Shown: positions 34,314-42,355 of the stretch, one piece after another
How the letters are laid out: every line of letters begins with the position of its first letter
Numbering within the stretch: position 1 is the stretch's first letter
Assembly (NCBI GenBank): GCA_012719495.1
Contig: JAAYAG010000056.1
Location: 1 to 50,864, forward strand
Direction of reading: 5' to 3'
Origin: Bacteroidales bacterium
GTDB lineage: Bacteria; Bacteroidota; Bacteroidia; Bacteroidales; Prolixibacteraceae
Length of the DNA: 50,864 nucleotides
Made by a program: the position numbers and the translations under genes
Notes under the pieces: generated by a model
What the model was told of the DNA's origin: nothing
The model's database searches: none
Seen by the model: only the letters and a program-made list of their open reading frames with translations

Positions 34314-35876
34314 TTACTCAATAATCAGTTTTTTCACAGTAGAACTATTGTTTGAAATCACCGTAACAATGTAAATACCTCTCTTTTGATTGGTAAGGTT
34401 TAGTGAAACTAAATTGCTGTTATGTGTCTTATTATAAACCGTCTTACCGGATATGTCATTTATGATGATTCGGGTGATGGTGAGATCTTCAGCCAACTGA
34501 ATGAAAAACCCTCCCTTAGAAGGATTTGGAAATAATTGAACAAAGTTTGCCATTGTGTTTTCATGCGATCTGTTTTCTTGATTCTTGTCAATAAATTTAG
34601 CCGATTTAGTTTCGGAACAACCTGTTGTGCTAACCGAAAAACTACTTCCTTCATAAGCCCTAAACCCACTCATTAAATGAACACTATTGGCTCCATACTG
34701 TACCGTTGCTCCGTTTGAAATTTGATTGGAAGCTACGATCCTGTTTTTTGCCAACAGGTTGTAAGTACCGCTCATAAAACTGTTCTCAACAACCATATAA
34801 TCACTACAACCATTGGTGCTTTCAATATAAATTGGCGAAGATATTGCTTCATTGCCGTCGGTTTGGGTTACTTTAATGTAGTAATATTCACCGGTTAAGG
34901 TAGTGAGTACAGTTGTTAAATTCAGGCTCGGCAGATTGGGAAACCATGTTTGTATAACATTTCCGTTTTTTCTTAATTCTACTTTAGAAAAAGTTTCTAA
35001 GTCACCATCTTCAGCCTGAATTTGAGCTGTGTAGGTTCCTTCTGTGATACTTGCCCCCATCTCATTCCCGTTCATTTTAAATGAAAGCACTATGTTTTTG
35101 TCTTCAGTTGAATAAAATCTTCTGACTTGCATGGCCAGTAATAATTCTCCCCTGTTCAACGCGTTTGCCAAAACCGCCAACCTGTAACCATTACGGTTGC
35201 CCCAATTGGCGGTATGATTATCATCTGAACCCGAAGCCCCAATTTTCCATTTCAGGCTATTCGCTTCATCGAAGTATCCTTTGGTATCACCGGCAAAATA
35301 CCCATCATTATAAAAATAAGTAGCGAAACCAAGGTTTTTATTCCAAAGCTCCATACCGACAAAAATATCAGAAGGGGTATCGGTAAAATGGTCAAACTCC
35401 TTTGCAACACTATTATAAATTCCCGGATGGTTGAAAAATGCGACGCCATTGTTTACTAATGACAACCACCCATAAAGTTCATCAAATGAGTCATAAGAGG
35501 AATTCGTTGTTGATATATAGTCGCTCGTATTTATTACAGCGACATGCCCATAGATTGAACTAGTCCATTCAAAACCAGTGAAAGTGGAAAATACTCCATC
35601 CTGATTAATACTGTCGGCAACACTTTTTGTAGCCGACCAGGTTTCGGAGGTAAAATTTGGATGACTTGAATGATCGGAAAGACCGAAGAAATCTAAACTG
35701 GCACTATCCCTGGCATAGGTATAGGCTTTTAATGCAGTACCTTGCCCATCTGAAAAATTTGAATGGTTATGCAGAATACCGTAATAAACGTTGTAACCCC
35801 CAATTGAAGTTGGCTGGGCGAATACCATTGCTTTACAAATAACGATGCAGTAAAAGATTACTATGTTTTTTCTCAT
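34314..35876 (-). CDS. Secreted PHP-type metal-dependent phosphoesterase with T9SS tail
   Basis: 520 residues with a signal peptide ending MVFAQP. The PHP fold is seen through YGILHNHSNFSDG, FFGLSDHSSHP and FNHPGIY, in the order of the metal-binding motifs of this superfamily, and DDNH further on. A beta-sandwich domain follows, then a second domain typical of Bacteroidota secreted proteins (SGTYNLLAKNRI), and the T9SS sorting domain with LFPNPSKGGFFIQL, ending KKLIIE. A surface-exposed hydrolase; substrate unknown. It converges with the half-helicase gene after 6 nt. Confidence 0.88.
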   Translation of the reverse strand: MRKNIVIFYCIVICKAMVFAQPTSIGGYNVYYGILHNHSNFSDGQGTALKAYTYARDSASLDFFGLSDHSSHPNFTSETWSATKSVADSINQDGVFSTFTGFEWTSSIYGHVAVINTSDYISTTNSSYDSFDELYGWLSLVNNGVAFFNHPGIYNSVAKEFDHFTDTPSDIFVGMELWNKNLGFATYFYNDGYFAGDTKGYFDEANSLKWKIGASGSDDNHTANWGNRNGYRLAVLANALNRGELLLAMQVRRFYSTEDKNIVLSFKMNGNEMGASITEGTYTAQIQAEDGDLETFSKVELRKNGNVIQTWFPNLPSLNLTTVLTTLTGEYYYIKVTQTDGNEAISSPIYIESTNGCSDYMVVENSFMSGTYNLLAKNRIVASNQISNGATVQYGANSVHLMSGFRAYEGSSFSVSTTGCSETKSAKFIDKNQENRSHENTMANFVQLFPNPSKGGFFIQLAEDLTITRIIINDISGKTVYNKTHNSNLVSLNLTNQKRGIYIVTVISNNSSTVKKLIIE

Positions 35877-36084
35877 TTTAATTTATACCCCATCCCCCGG
35901 TTTTTTATGAAATCTTTGAATGAAAAGAAAGGATATAAAATTTCAGTTTGGTTTCAATCAAAGCTTCTTCTATTTTCTCAGTTGAACACAAATGTACATT
36001 TTTTGAAGATAATGTCTCTGAATCAAATTACTTCTGCTTTCATTTTTGAAACAATCTATAAACAGAATATTTTTCTCTCAATAG

Positions 36085-36114
36085 TTGGAATTTAAAATTG
36101 ATTTTCTACATTTG
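36085..36114 (+). promoter_or_regulatory. Promoter of the ABC/GntR operon
   Basis: TTG at 36085-36087 and TACATTTG at 36107-36114, 19 nt apart: an exact match to the Bacteroidota -33/-7 pattern. Transcription should start near 36121, inside the palindrome listed next. Confidence 0.75.
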
Positions 36115-36140
36115 TACTGTTCTATTAAACTAGTACAGTA
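36114..36140 (+). promoter_or_regulatory. Candidate GntR (YtrA-type) operator
   Basis: TACTGT at 36115-36120 and ACAGTA at 36135-36140 are perfect inverted arms; GTACT and AGTAC inside them also pair. The palindrome covers the predicted transcription start, a position where a bound repressor would block RNA polymerase. The GntR gene of the same operon is the natural candidate to bind it. Confidence 0.65.
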
Positions 36141-36152
36141 AAACGATTAGTC

Positions 36153-36965
36153 ATGATTGAAATCACAAACCTAAGTTTTCACTACGGAAAGCAAAAAAAC
36201 CTGTTCAATGGGTTAACGCTTTCGGAAAAAGAGGGGAGCATAGTGGGCTTGCTGGGAAAAAATGGCGCGGGGAAATCGACCTTGCTAAAATTGATCACCG
36301 GCTTGCTCGAAGCTCCCAAAAACACGCTAATGGTGATGGCCGATGTGCCTTTTCGCCGCAACCCATCGCTGCTCGAGGAGGTTTACTTTGTTCCCGAGGA
36401 GTATGACCTGCCATCGGTAAAAATTTCGGAGTACGTTAAAGCCTATTCGGTTTTCTACCCAAGGTTCGACCACGCCAAGCTTGGCCGCATTCTTGCCGAT
36501 TTTGAACTTGATACCAACAGCAAGCTCACCAAGCAATCGTATGGGCAAAAGAAAAAGTTCCTGATTGCCTTTGCGCTATCGACCAACTGCAAATTGCTGG
36601 TACTCGACGAACCTACCAATGGTTTGGACATTCCTTCGAAATCTATTTTCCGCAAAGTGGTAGCCAGTTCGCTCAGCGAAGAGCAATTGGTGCTAATATC
36701 GACGCACCAGGTGAAAGACGTGGAGAACCTGATTGACAAAATCATTGTACTCGACCAAGGGAAAGTGGTTCTGCAACAAAGTATTTGGGAAATTGCCGAG
36801 AAGTATTCGTTCTGTAGCACTACCAACCTCGAAGGTATTGAAAGCCTTTACCACGAGGTGTCGCCCGGTGGTTTCAAGGTTATGAAACCTGCTAACGGTA
36901 CACCTACCGAAGTGGATATTGAGTTGCTTTTCAATGCAGCAATTTCAGGAATAACTCTTAAATAG
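36153..36965 (+). CDS. ABC transporter ATP-binding protein
   Basis: 270 residues. Walker A GKNGAGKS (residues 35-42), a degenerate signature SYGQKKK, Walker B LLVLDEPTNGLD, and the H-loop STHQ are all present. First gene of a four-gene operon with a membrane protein, a YtrA-type GntR regulator and an anchored protein. In Bacillus, the ytr operon with this layout responds to cell-wall antibiotics; the export substrate here is unknown. The C terminus carries about 60 residues beyond the core. Confidence 0.95.
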   Translation: MIEITNLSFHYGKQKNLFNGLTLSEKEGSIVGLLGKNGAGKSTLLKLITGLLEAPKNTLMVMADVPFRRNPSLLEEVYFVPEEYDLPSVKISEYVKAYSVFYPRFDHAKLGRILADFELDTNSKLTKQSYGQKKKFLIAFALSTNCKLLVLDEPTNGLDIPSKSIFRKVVASSLSEEQLVLISTHQVKDVENLIDKIIVLDQGKVVLQQSIWEIAEKYSFCSTTNLEGIESLYHEVSPGGFKVMKPANGTPTEVDIELLFNAAISGITLK

Positions 36966-36973
36966 AAATAGCC

Positions 36974-37777
36974 ATGAAAACAAATCATATATTTAATTAC
37001 AAGCGATTTTGTAGGTATGCTAAAAGCACGCTTGCGCTTAACTTTAAACAAACCATGATGATGGGTGGAGTAATTGCTATTTCAATTTTTATAATTAGCT
37101 TAATTGCAATGGCTCAGAACCCTAGCTACTGGAATAAAGATGGTTGGATACCAGTGTTTATAGTGAATTATTTTGTTGTCGGAATAATTTATGCAGGTTT
37201 TGCATTTTCACAATTTAGGAGCAAAGAAAAAACAATCATGTCGTTGATGGTTCCTGTTACAACATTCGAAAGGTTCCTATACGAATTCATTGAAAAAATT
37301 GCATCATTCATTTTGCTCTATCCAATACTATTTTGGGTATTTAGTAGCCTTGCTGTTTTTACTAGAAACGCCTTCCCCTCGAAAAATAGTTGGGTAGAAG
37401 TGAATGGTTTAAGAATTTATCCATTTGAAACTATTTCCTATCAACAACCCATTGCAAACACAGAGGATGGGTTAATTCTTATGTTTTTTACCCTGTCGGT
37501 ATTCTTATTTGTTATCGCATTTGCCGGGGCAGCTACTTTTAGAAAATACCCTTTAGTTAAAACAATAGTTTTTGTTGGTGGAGTTTTAGCAGTTACAGCC
37601 GGTTATTTTGTGTTGATATTCGAAAAATTGCGTTTGAATAATCCGTGGATAACCAATCTTGAACATACCATGAAAGCAGAACAAGGATTTTTGACGGGTA
37701 CAATTTTGTTCGCCTTAATGAGCTTGATAGCGCTGGCCTATGCCTATTTCAAACTTAAAGAAAAGGAGGCACAGTAA
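36974..37777 (+). CDS. ABC transporter permease-like membrane protein
   Basis: 267 residues with about six membrane helices (for example MMMGGVIAISIFIISLIAMA and LLYPILFWVFSSLAVF in parts). No catalytic motifs. Directly after the ATP-binding gene (8 nt) and overlapping the GntR start by one base (TAATG), so it is the membrane partner of this exporter. Base composition looks AT-richer than that of the ATPase gene. Confidence 0.85.
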   Translation: MKTNHIFNYKRFCRYAKSTLALNFKQTMMMGGVIAISIFIISLIAMAQNPSYWNKDGWIPVFIVNYFVVGIIYAGFAFSQFRSKEKTIMSLMVPVTTFERFLYEFIEKIASFILLYPILFWVFSSLAVFTRNAFPSKNSWVEVNGLRIYPFETISYQQPIANTEDGLILMFFTLSVFLFVIAFAGAATFRKYPLVKTIVFVGGVLAVTAGYFVLIFEKLRLNNPWITNLEHTMKAEQGFLTGTILFALMSLIALAYAYFKLKEKEAQ

Positions 37778-38142
37778 TGGAATTCAAAGATTCGAAAGGG
37801 ATTTTTCAGCAGATAGCCGATAGTATCTGCGACAAAATCGTATCGGGAGAATACCCGGTTGGAAGTAAAATACCCTCGGTGCGCGAACATGCGGCTGCCG
37901 TTGGGGTCAATCAAAACACTATAATGAGAACGTATATGGAATTGCAACGCGAAAATATTATCAGTAACCAACGTGGCATCGGGTTTTTTGTAACCGAAAG
38001 TGCCCCGCAACAAATCATTAACCTACGCAAAGAGGAATTTTTCCAGGTGCATTTGCCCGAGTTTATCCGTCAGGTAAAGTTGCTGAACCTGAGCCGCGAG
38101 GAGTTAAAACCGTTGTTTGACCAGTTAAACGAAAAGCCATGA
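37777..38142 (+). CDS. GntR-family transcriptional regulator, YtrA type
   Basis: 121 residues: a winged helix with IVSGEYPVGSKIPSVREHAA and VNQNTIMRTYMELQRE, then only a short helical tail instead of a large effector domain, which defines the YtrA subgroup. It is translationally linked to both neighbours: TAATG with the permease and ATGA with the following gene. Probably represses its own operon through the palindrome at 36114. Confidence 0.93.
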   Translation: MEFKDSKGIFQQIADSICDKIVSGEYPVGSKIPSVREHAAAVGVNQNTIMRTYMELQRENIISNQRGIGFFVTESAPQQIINLRKEEFFQVHLPEFIRQVKLLNLSREELKPLFDQLNEKP

Positions 38143-38795
38143 AAACAAGCAAAATAATATTCATCTCCTTTTTTGGAGTTATCGGGTTGTTCCTTCTTTC
38201 GTTTTTGATACAGGTTCCCCGTGATAAGCGAGGGTTTCAATTTGAAAGCGAAACCGAAGCATTGCCTCCCTTTTCACACTTGGTGGTTACTAAAGGGGCA
38301 AACTTACAAGTAAGCTACGGAACATCTGATTCGATTAAATTGTCACATAATAAAGGCGTTATTGTTACAAAACCTGTGTATTGGACAAAAGGCGATACAC
38401 TGATTGTTGACCCAATTCCAAATCAGGAAAACTTCTTTTTGAATCTTACCTGTAGTGGCTTGAAATCAATTACATTGACTGAAAGCCGGGTAGAATTGAA
38501 CCAAATCACTCTTGGTAATCTTCAAATTGAAGGTAAAAATGCTGAAATTAATTTTTCCTACAATGTTTCAATCGACTCGTTGTGGTTGAACTTATCTTCA
38601 GACTCACGATTCTGGTGCAATAGTTCAACGTTGAAAATAGTTAACCTAATTGCCGATAAATCAAATGCCGATTTCAGCATTGATAAAATATCAGAGTTAA
38701 AGGCAGAGCTACGCGACAACTCTGAACTTTCGACCTGGAAAGTACTCCGAAGCGATATAAAATCTGACGAGACCAGCCGTTACTATTCGCGATAG
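38139..38795 (+). CDS. Membrane-anchored GIN-like (DUF2807-type) protein
   Basis: 218 residues. One N-terminal membrane helix (IIFISFFGVIGLFLLSFLIQ), then a beta-rich outer part with strand repeats such as GNLQIEGKNAEINFSYNVSI and SSTLKIVNLIADKSNADF, the pattern of the GIN/auto-transporter-head-like domain. The start overlaps the GntR stop by four bases. It closes the ABC/GntR operon and may be the part that senses the cell envelope; that role is inference. Confidence 0.7.
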   Translation: MKTSKIIFISFFGVIGLFLLSFLIQVPRDKRGFQFESETEALPPFSHLVVTKGANLQVSYGTSDSIKLSHNKGVIVTKPVYWTKGDTLIVDPIPNQENFFLNLTCSGLKSITLTESRVELNQITLGNLQIEGKNAEINFSYNVSIDSLWLNLSSDSRFWCNSSTLKIVNLIADKSNADFSIDKISELKAELRDNSELSTWKVLRSDIKSDETSRYYSR

Positions 38796-38819
38796 GTTAA
38801 AAAAAGATAATTCGCAGAA

Positions 38820-38855
38820 AAGAAGGTTTGATCGCTTCAGGCCTTCTTTGTTTTT
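38820..38855 (+). terminator. Terminator after the ABC/GntR operon
   Basis: AAGAAGG pairs with CCTTCTT over a loop of 15, followed by TGTTTTT. Confidence 0.65.
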
Positions 38856-38935
38856 CACTCTTCGGGTAACACCGCGGTCACTTCAATTTCGACCAGAAAA
38901 GTGCTGCGAATCAATATGCAGGCGGATGAAACAAG
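38855..38935 (-). pseudogene. C-terminal remnant of a RidA-family gene
   Basis: On the minus strand the frame reads RSTFLVEIEVTAVLPEE then a stop. Its last 14 residues and about 31 nt of DNA nearly match the end of the intact RidA gene at 40097 (VVEIEVTAVLPEGK). The rest of the gene is missing upstream. So a second RidA-like gene once lay here, or its end was copied. Confidence 0.75.
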
Positions 38936-39013
38936 CCGATATTATTTGTATTCGTTTGTCCTTTAGGAGTTTTTTGATACAGGATTAACTACATATTAAA
39001 CAACGTATTAAAC

Positions 39014-39841
39014 ATGAAAGAATTGATTTTCTTTTTGGCATTTTTAGCTGCTCAGCTTTCATTGTTTGGTCAGAACATATCGGGTCGTTTAACCGATGAG
39101 GAAGGAAATCCGTTATCGTATGGGAACATAGGGGTAATAGGATTAAACAGAGGAACAATCTCGTCGGTAAATGGTGATTTTCGTATTGATATTTCGGGAC
39201 TCGACAATGGAAATATTATTCGGTTTTCTTACGTGGGCTACGAGAGCAAAGATTACAACGTTGGCGATTTAATAGCCCGTAATTTAGGTGCTTTAAATGT
39301 AGCACTTAAAGCAAGAACCTATCAGCTTAAGGAATTGGTTGTAAGGCCAGAAGGAGAACCTAGTTTTATTGGGGCAAAAAAAGCGGGCAGCATGGCATGG
39401 GTTTGGAGCGAAGCAATTAATGGCGCTGAAATAGGAACACTGTTCAGAAATTCGGATGAAATAGTAGTGAAGAAGCTCTTCTTTCACGTTCGCAGAAATT
39501 TTTGCGATAGCATTCTTTATCGAATCAAAATCTATGACGGCAGCAATGAACAACCTGTTGATATTATTAATACTTCAGACATTTGGTTTGTTGCTAAAGA
39601 GAAGAGAGGCTGGGAAAGTGTCGATCTGTCGGAATACAATATCGCAATTGATTGCGATTTCATAATTACCCTTGAAACACTGAGAGCCTGGACAAGTGGC
39701 GATTACAAAACAACACATCTTTCGGTTGGTAAATCAATTGGTACTTTCAGCTTTTCGAGGGCTTCAAGCATGGCCCCATGGATAGAATTTGGCAATCAAA
39801 TGAGCTTCAAAGTCCAAATAGATAAAGCCAATACCCAATAA
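39014..39841 (+). CDS. Exported carboxypeptidase-regulatory-like domain protein
   Basis: 275 residues. Signal peptide ends near SLFGQN (residue 21). The carboxypeptidase-regulatory-like domain is plain: ISGRLTDEEGNPLSYGNIGV, NGDFRIDI, FSYVGYES, with the turn-rich pattern of TonB receptor front domains. No plug or barrel follows; the second half (about 115-275) is beta-rich and not recognised. Single gene with a terminator behind it. Confidence 0.8.
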   Translation: MKELIFFLAFLAAQLSLFGQNISGRLTDEEGNPLSYGNIGVIGLNRGTISSVNGDFRIDISGLDNGNIIRFSYVGYESKDYNVGDLIARNLGALNVALKARTYQLKELVVRPEGEPSFIGAKKAGSMAWVWSEAINGAEIGTLFRNSDEIVVKKLFFHVRRNFCDSILYRIKIYDGSNEQPVDIINTSDIWFVAKEKRGWESVDLSEYNIAIDCDFIITLETLRAWTSGDYKTTHLSVGKSIGTFSFSRASSMAPWIEFGNQMSFKVQIDKANTQ

Positions 39842-39887
39842 ACACATTACGCAAATAATAACACAACTTCAAAATTACATTTCGATT

Positions 39888-39911
39888 TGGCCCGGGTTCG
39901 CTCGGGCTTTT
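39888..39911 (+). terminator. Terminator after the carboxypeptidase-regulatory-like gene
   Basis: GCCCG and CGGGC pair around a short loop and four T follow. The next 180 nt up to the RidA gene hold two short direct copies of AATCTGCG and an inverted repeat AATGGTCA/TGACCATT (40007, 40051) of unknown meaning. Confidence 0.6.
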
Positions 39912-40096
39912 GCGTTAATAATGCTCTTGGCAATTACCATCACGTTGATAAAACATTCCAGAATGAATCTGCGGTATGAGTGAAATCTGCGAGGACCGTT
40001 CTATGGAATGGTCATTAATAGAATTGCCCCGCCGAAGTTTCAACGGAGCTTGACCATTATAATAGCTATAACCAACTTAACTGTTCTTAGCTTCGT

Positions 40097-40546
40097 TTAT
40101 TTCCCTTCGGGTAACACCGCGGTCACTTCAATTTCAACCACTAAGCCCGGATTGTAAAGCCTTTTAACCTCTACCCAGGTTGCTGCCGGGAAGTCGGTTC
40201 CATAATACTGCGTCCTGATTTCTTTATTGGCAATTACCGAATCGAGCGCTGTACTATAAAGGTTTTCTTTTACAACATTTTTGAACGAGGCGTTATAGTA
40301 CTTCAACGTTTTCTCAATTTCATCGTAAGCGAGTTTTAGGGCATCTTTCATGTTTCCCCAGCCAACCGACCCCGAAACGTAAATGGTATTACCAACTTTT
40401 ACCGCCTGGGTATAACCAATGTTTTCCTCAACCTCCTTGTTGATATTAAATTTCTCTTTTTTGATCAACATGGAACTACTTTGGCAATAAGCATTTGTAG
40501 CAGCACAAAAAACGAGCAGTGCCAATACAGTGAATGTTCGTTTCAT
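40097..40546 (-). CDS. Exported RidA/YjgF-family protein
   Basis: 149 residues, with a signal peptide (MKRTFTVLALLVFCAATNAY, cleavage after CQ) in front of a complete RidA fold: YTQAVKVGNTIYVSGSVGWG, a middle helix, and PAATWVEVKRLYNPGLVVEIE. Cytoplasmic RidA hydrolyses reactive enamines; here the conserved Arg of the active site is present as VKRLY-type context only in part, so activity is not assured. Location in the periplasm is unusual but known for some Bacteroidota members. Confidence 0.88.
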   Translation of the reverse strand: MKRTFTVLALLVFCAATNAYCQSSSMLIKKEKFNINKEVEENIGYTQAVKVGNTIYVSGSVGWGNMKDALKLAYDEIEKTLKYYNASFKNVVKENLYSTALDSVIANKEIRTQYYGTDFPAATWVEVKRLYNPGLVVEIEVTAVLPEGK

Positions 40547-40852
40547 TTTAATTTTTTTTGATTTTACAGGCTTAGTATTTATCCTTCCTGTGAACAGACA
40601 ACCAATAGCTGATTTTCCCTTAATGGAAGGATGGTTTTTCTTTTCTAGTATTCAATGGATTGATATTTTAGAATGGACCGATGAATAAGTGAACCATTGA
40701 TGCAATAAAATATTTACAAAAAACTCCTATTTTTGGTTTTGCCTTTCAATTTGAAAGCTGTTGCCGAAGGCCTGTCAATCGTTGTAAAAAAACATTGAAA
40801 ACGGTTCTTTCACAGCTAAAGAAATTGAGGAAAACCAATACAATGATTTATT
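40547..40852. other. 306-nt intergenic region
   Basis: Divergent spacer between the RidA and E2-like genes. TATTTTTG at 40728-40735 could be the -7 box for the rightward gene, but no -33 box lies at the right distance. Nothing else recognised. Confidence 0.4.
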
Positions 40853-41650
40853 ATGGAAACAAGCGACCAACTGAACACATCGTGGCGTAAAGTAGCCTCC
40901 ACCATTTACAGGAAACCAGTAGATTCGAAAATCTTTGGCGGAGTAGAATTTGATGTCACTGAGTTGGAGTCGTTCATCAGCCAGAAACGTAAAGAAGGCA
41001 TAAAAATTACCCTGACCCACTTTTTTGTACTGGCCATCGCTCGAATAGTAAAAGAGCAAATTCCCGAGTTCAATTCATACCTTCGCAGGGGTAAAATTGT
41101 AGCCCGTCCAACGATAAATCCCGCGGTAAGCGTTCTTAAGGCCGACGGAGCGATGAGTTCTGTGGTGGTGCCCTCAGCCGACTCGATGAATTACAGCTGC
41201 TTAGAAGAGTATATGAATGAAGAAATTCTTAAGACACGTAAAGGGGGAGAAAACGGAACCATGCAAAATAAAAATACACTGGCTAAAATCCCCTGGCCCT
41301 TTCGAAACTGGTTTTTCTCGGTGTTTAAAACGCTTACCATAACCTGGGGCATTTCGTTCCCCGGGCTTGGTGTATCGGCCAACAGCTTTGGTTCGTTCAT
41401 GATTACCAATATTGGCAGCCTTGGCCTCGATTACGGATTCCCGGCCTTACTTCCCACGGCAAATTATTCTTTCGTGTATGTTATGGGTGGAATTCAAAAG
41501 AAACCGGTTGTAGTTAATGACGAAATTGTAATCCGCCGCATGATGTCGGGTTCAATTGTGTTTGATCACCGCATTGCCGACGCGGCCCAGGGAGCAAAGC
41601 TTTTCAAAGGCTTAAAATATGCAGTGAAACACCCCGAAGAATTTTTGTAG
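40853..41650 (+). CDS. Stand-alone 2-oxo acid dehydrogenase E2-type acyltransferase domain
   Basis: 265 residues matching only the catalytic core of E2 acyltransferases: IKITLTHFFVLAIARIV, NSFGSFMITNIGSLGLDYGF and VFDHRIADAAQGAKLF. The active-site His of the HxxxD motif is kept, the following Gly is Ala. There is no lipoyl domain, no subunit-binding domain and no E1 or E3 gene nearby. Such free domains are related to chloramphenicol acetyltransferases, so it may move an acyl group from CoA to a small acceptor. Substrate unknown. Confidence 0.85.
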   Translation: METSDQLNTSWRKVASTIYRKPVDSKIFGGVEFDVTELESFISQKRKEGIKITLTHFFVLAIARIVKEQIPEFNSYLRRGKIVARPTINPAVSVLKADGAMSSVVVPSADSMNYSCLEEYMNEEILKTRKGGENGTMQNKNTLAKIPWPFRNWFFSVFKTLTITWGISFPGLGVSANSFGSFMITNIGSLGLDYGFPALLPTANYSFVYVMGGIQKKPVVVNDEIVIRRMMSGSIVFDHRIADAAQGAKLFKGLKYAVKHPEEFL

Positions 41651-41656
41651 GATAAA

Positions 41657-42277
41657 TTATCTGGAAAAAAGCACACCAAAATATACCCTTGGGCCATGAG
41701 CAATGTACTTTGTGAATTCATTACCCGGATATAATAGATAATCGATTTTTGTAGCCAGGTTTATGTGCGAAGTAAGCTTGTATTCAAGGCTGACTTGCGG
41801 TGCAATTACCATAGTGGAATACTTTTTATAGATGGCCACATCATACTCATTATCTTTATAATTACCCGAAACCGGATACAAATCTTTTATCCCTCCGCCA
41901 CCTACTGCAACACCAAAAACTGGCATCAACCGTGATATCTTTGGAACATATTCGAATAACAAACCTCCCCAACCCAGCTTGTAGAAGCCTTCGTTGTTTT
42001 TGTAGTTATACGAGGTAACGTACCCTTCGGTACCCACCCTGAAGTGGTTACTTACAGGAAAAACGATTTTCCCGCCAATACCTACACAAAAACCTTGAAT
42101 CTTGGTATCACTTTCGTTATTGTAAAGAAAACCTACGTGCGGGAACATACCTCCCCTAAAATGCTCGCGTGGTTCTTCGGCCTTTGCCATTGAAAAACAG
42201 AATAATATAACAGTAAAAAAAATAATTGCCGTACAGATTCTTAATGCCATAAATATTGTTTTCCGCAAACATATCAT
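41657..42277 (-). CDS. Outer-membrane beta-barrel protein
   Basis: 206 residues from ATG 42277 (the open frame begins at 42298, but the AAAGG ahead of 42277 suits a ribosome site better). A signal peptide ends near MAKAEE. The mature part alternates strands rich in aromatic residues and Gly (YKLGWGGLLFEYVPK, VFGVAVGGGGIKDLY) and ends in YFGVLFSR, close to the pattern of small eight-stranded barrels. No recognised family function. Confidence 0.75.
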   Translation of the reverse strand: MICLRKTIFMALRICTAIIFFTVILFCFSMAKAEEPREHFRGGMFPHVGFLYNNESDTKIQGFCVGIGGKIVFPVSNHFRVGTEGYVTSYNYKNNEGFYKLGWGGLLFEYVPKISRLMPVFGVAVGGGGIKDLYPVSGNYKDNEYDVAIYKKYSTMVIAPQVSLEYKLTSHINLATKIDYLLYPGNEFTKYIAHGPRVYFGVLFSR

Positions 42278-42355
42278 TTTAATCGAACCTTTTTGCATTG
42301 GAGATAGTGGCTAACAAAAACGGTAATGTTTCGTTTACAAAAAATGCTTTACCCA

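Noticed and set aside
40007-40058. Inverted repeat AATGGTCA/TGACCATT after the carboxypeptidase-regulatory-like gene.
   Set aside because: Arms of eight bases with 36 nt between, no T run and no link to a gene start; could be chance.
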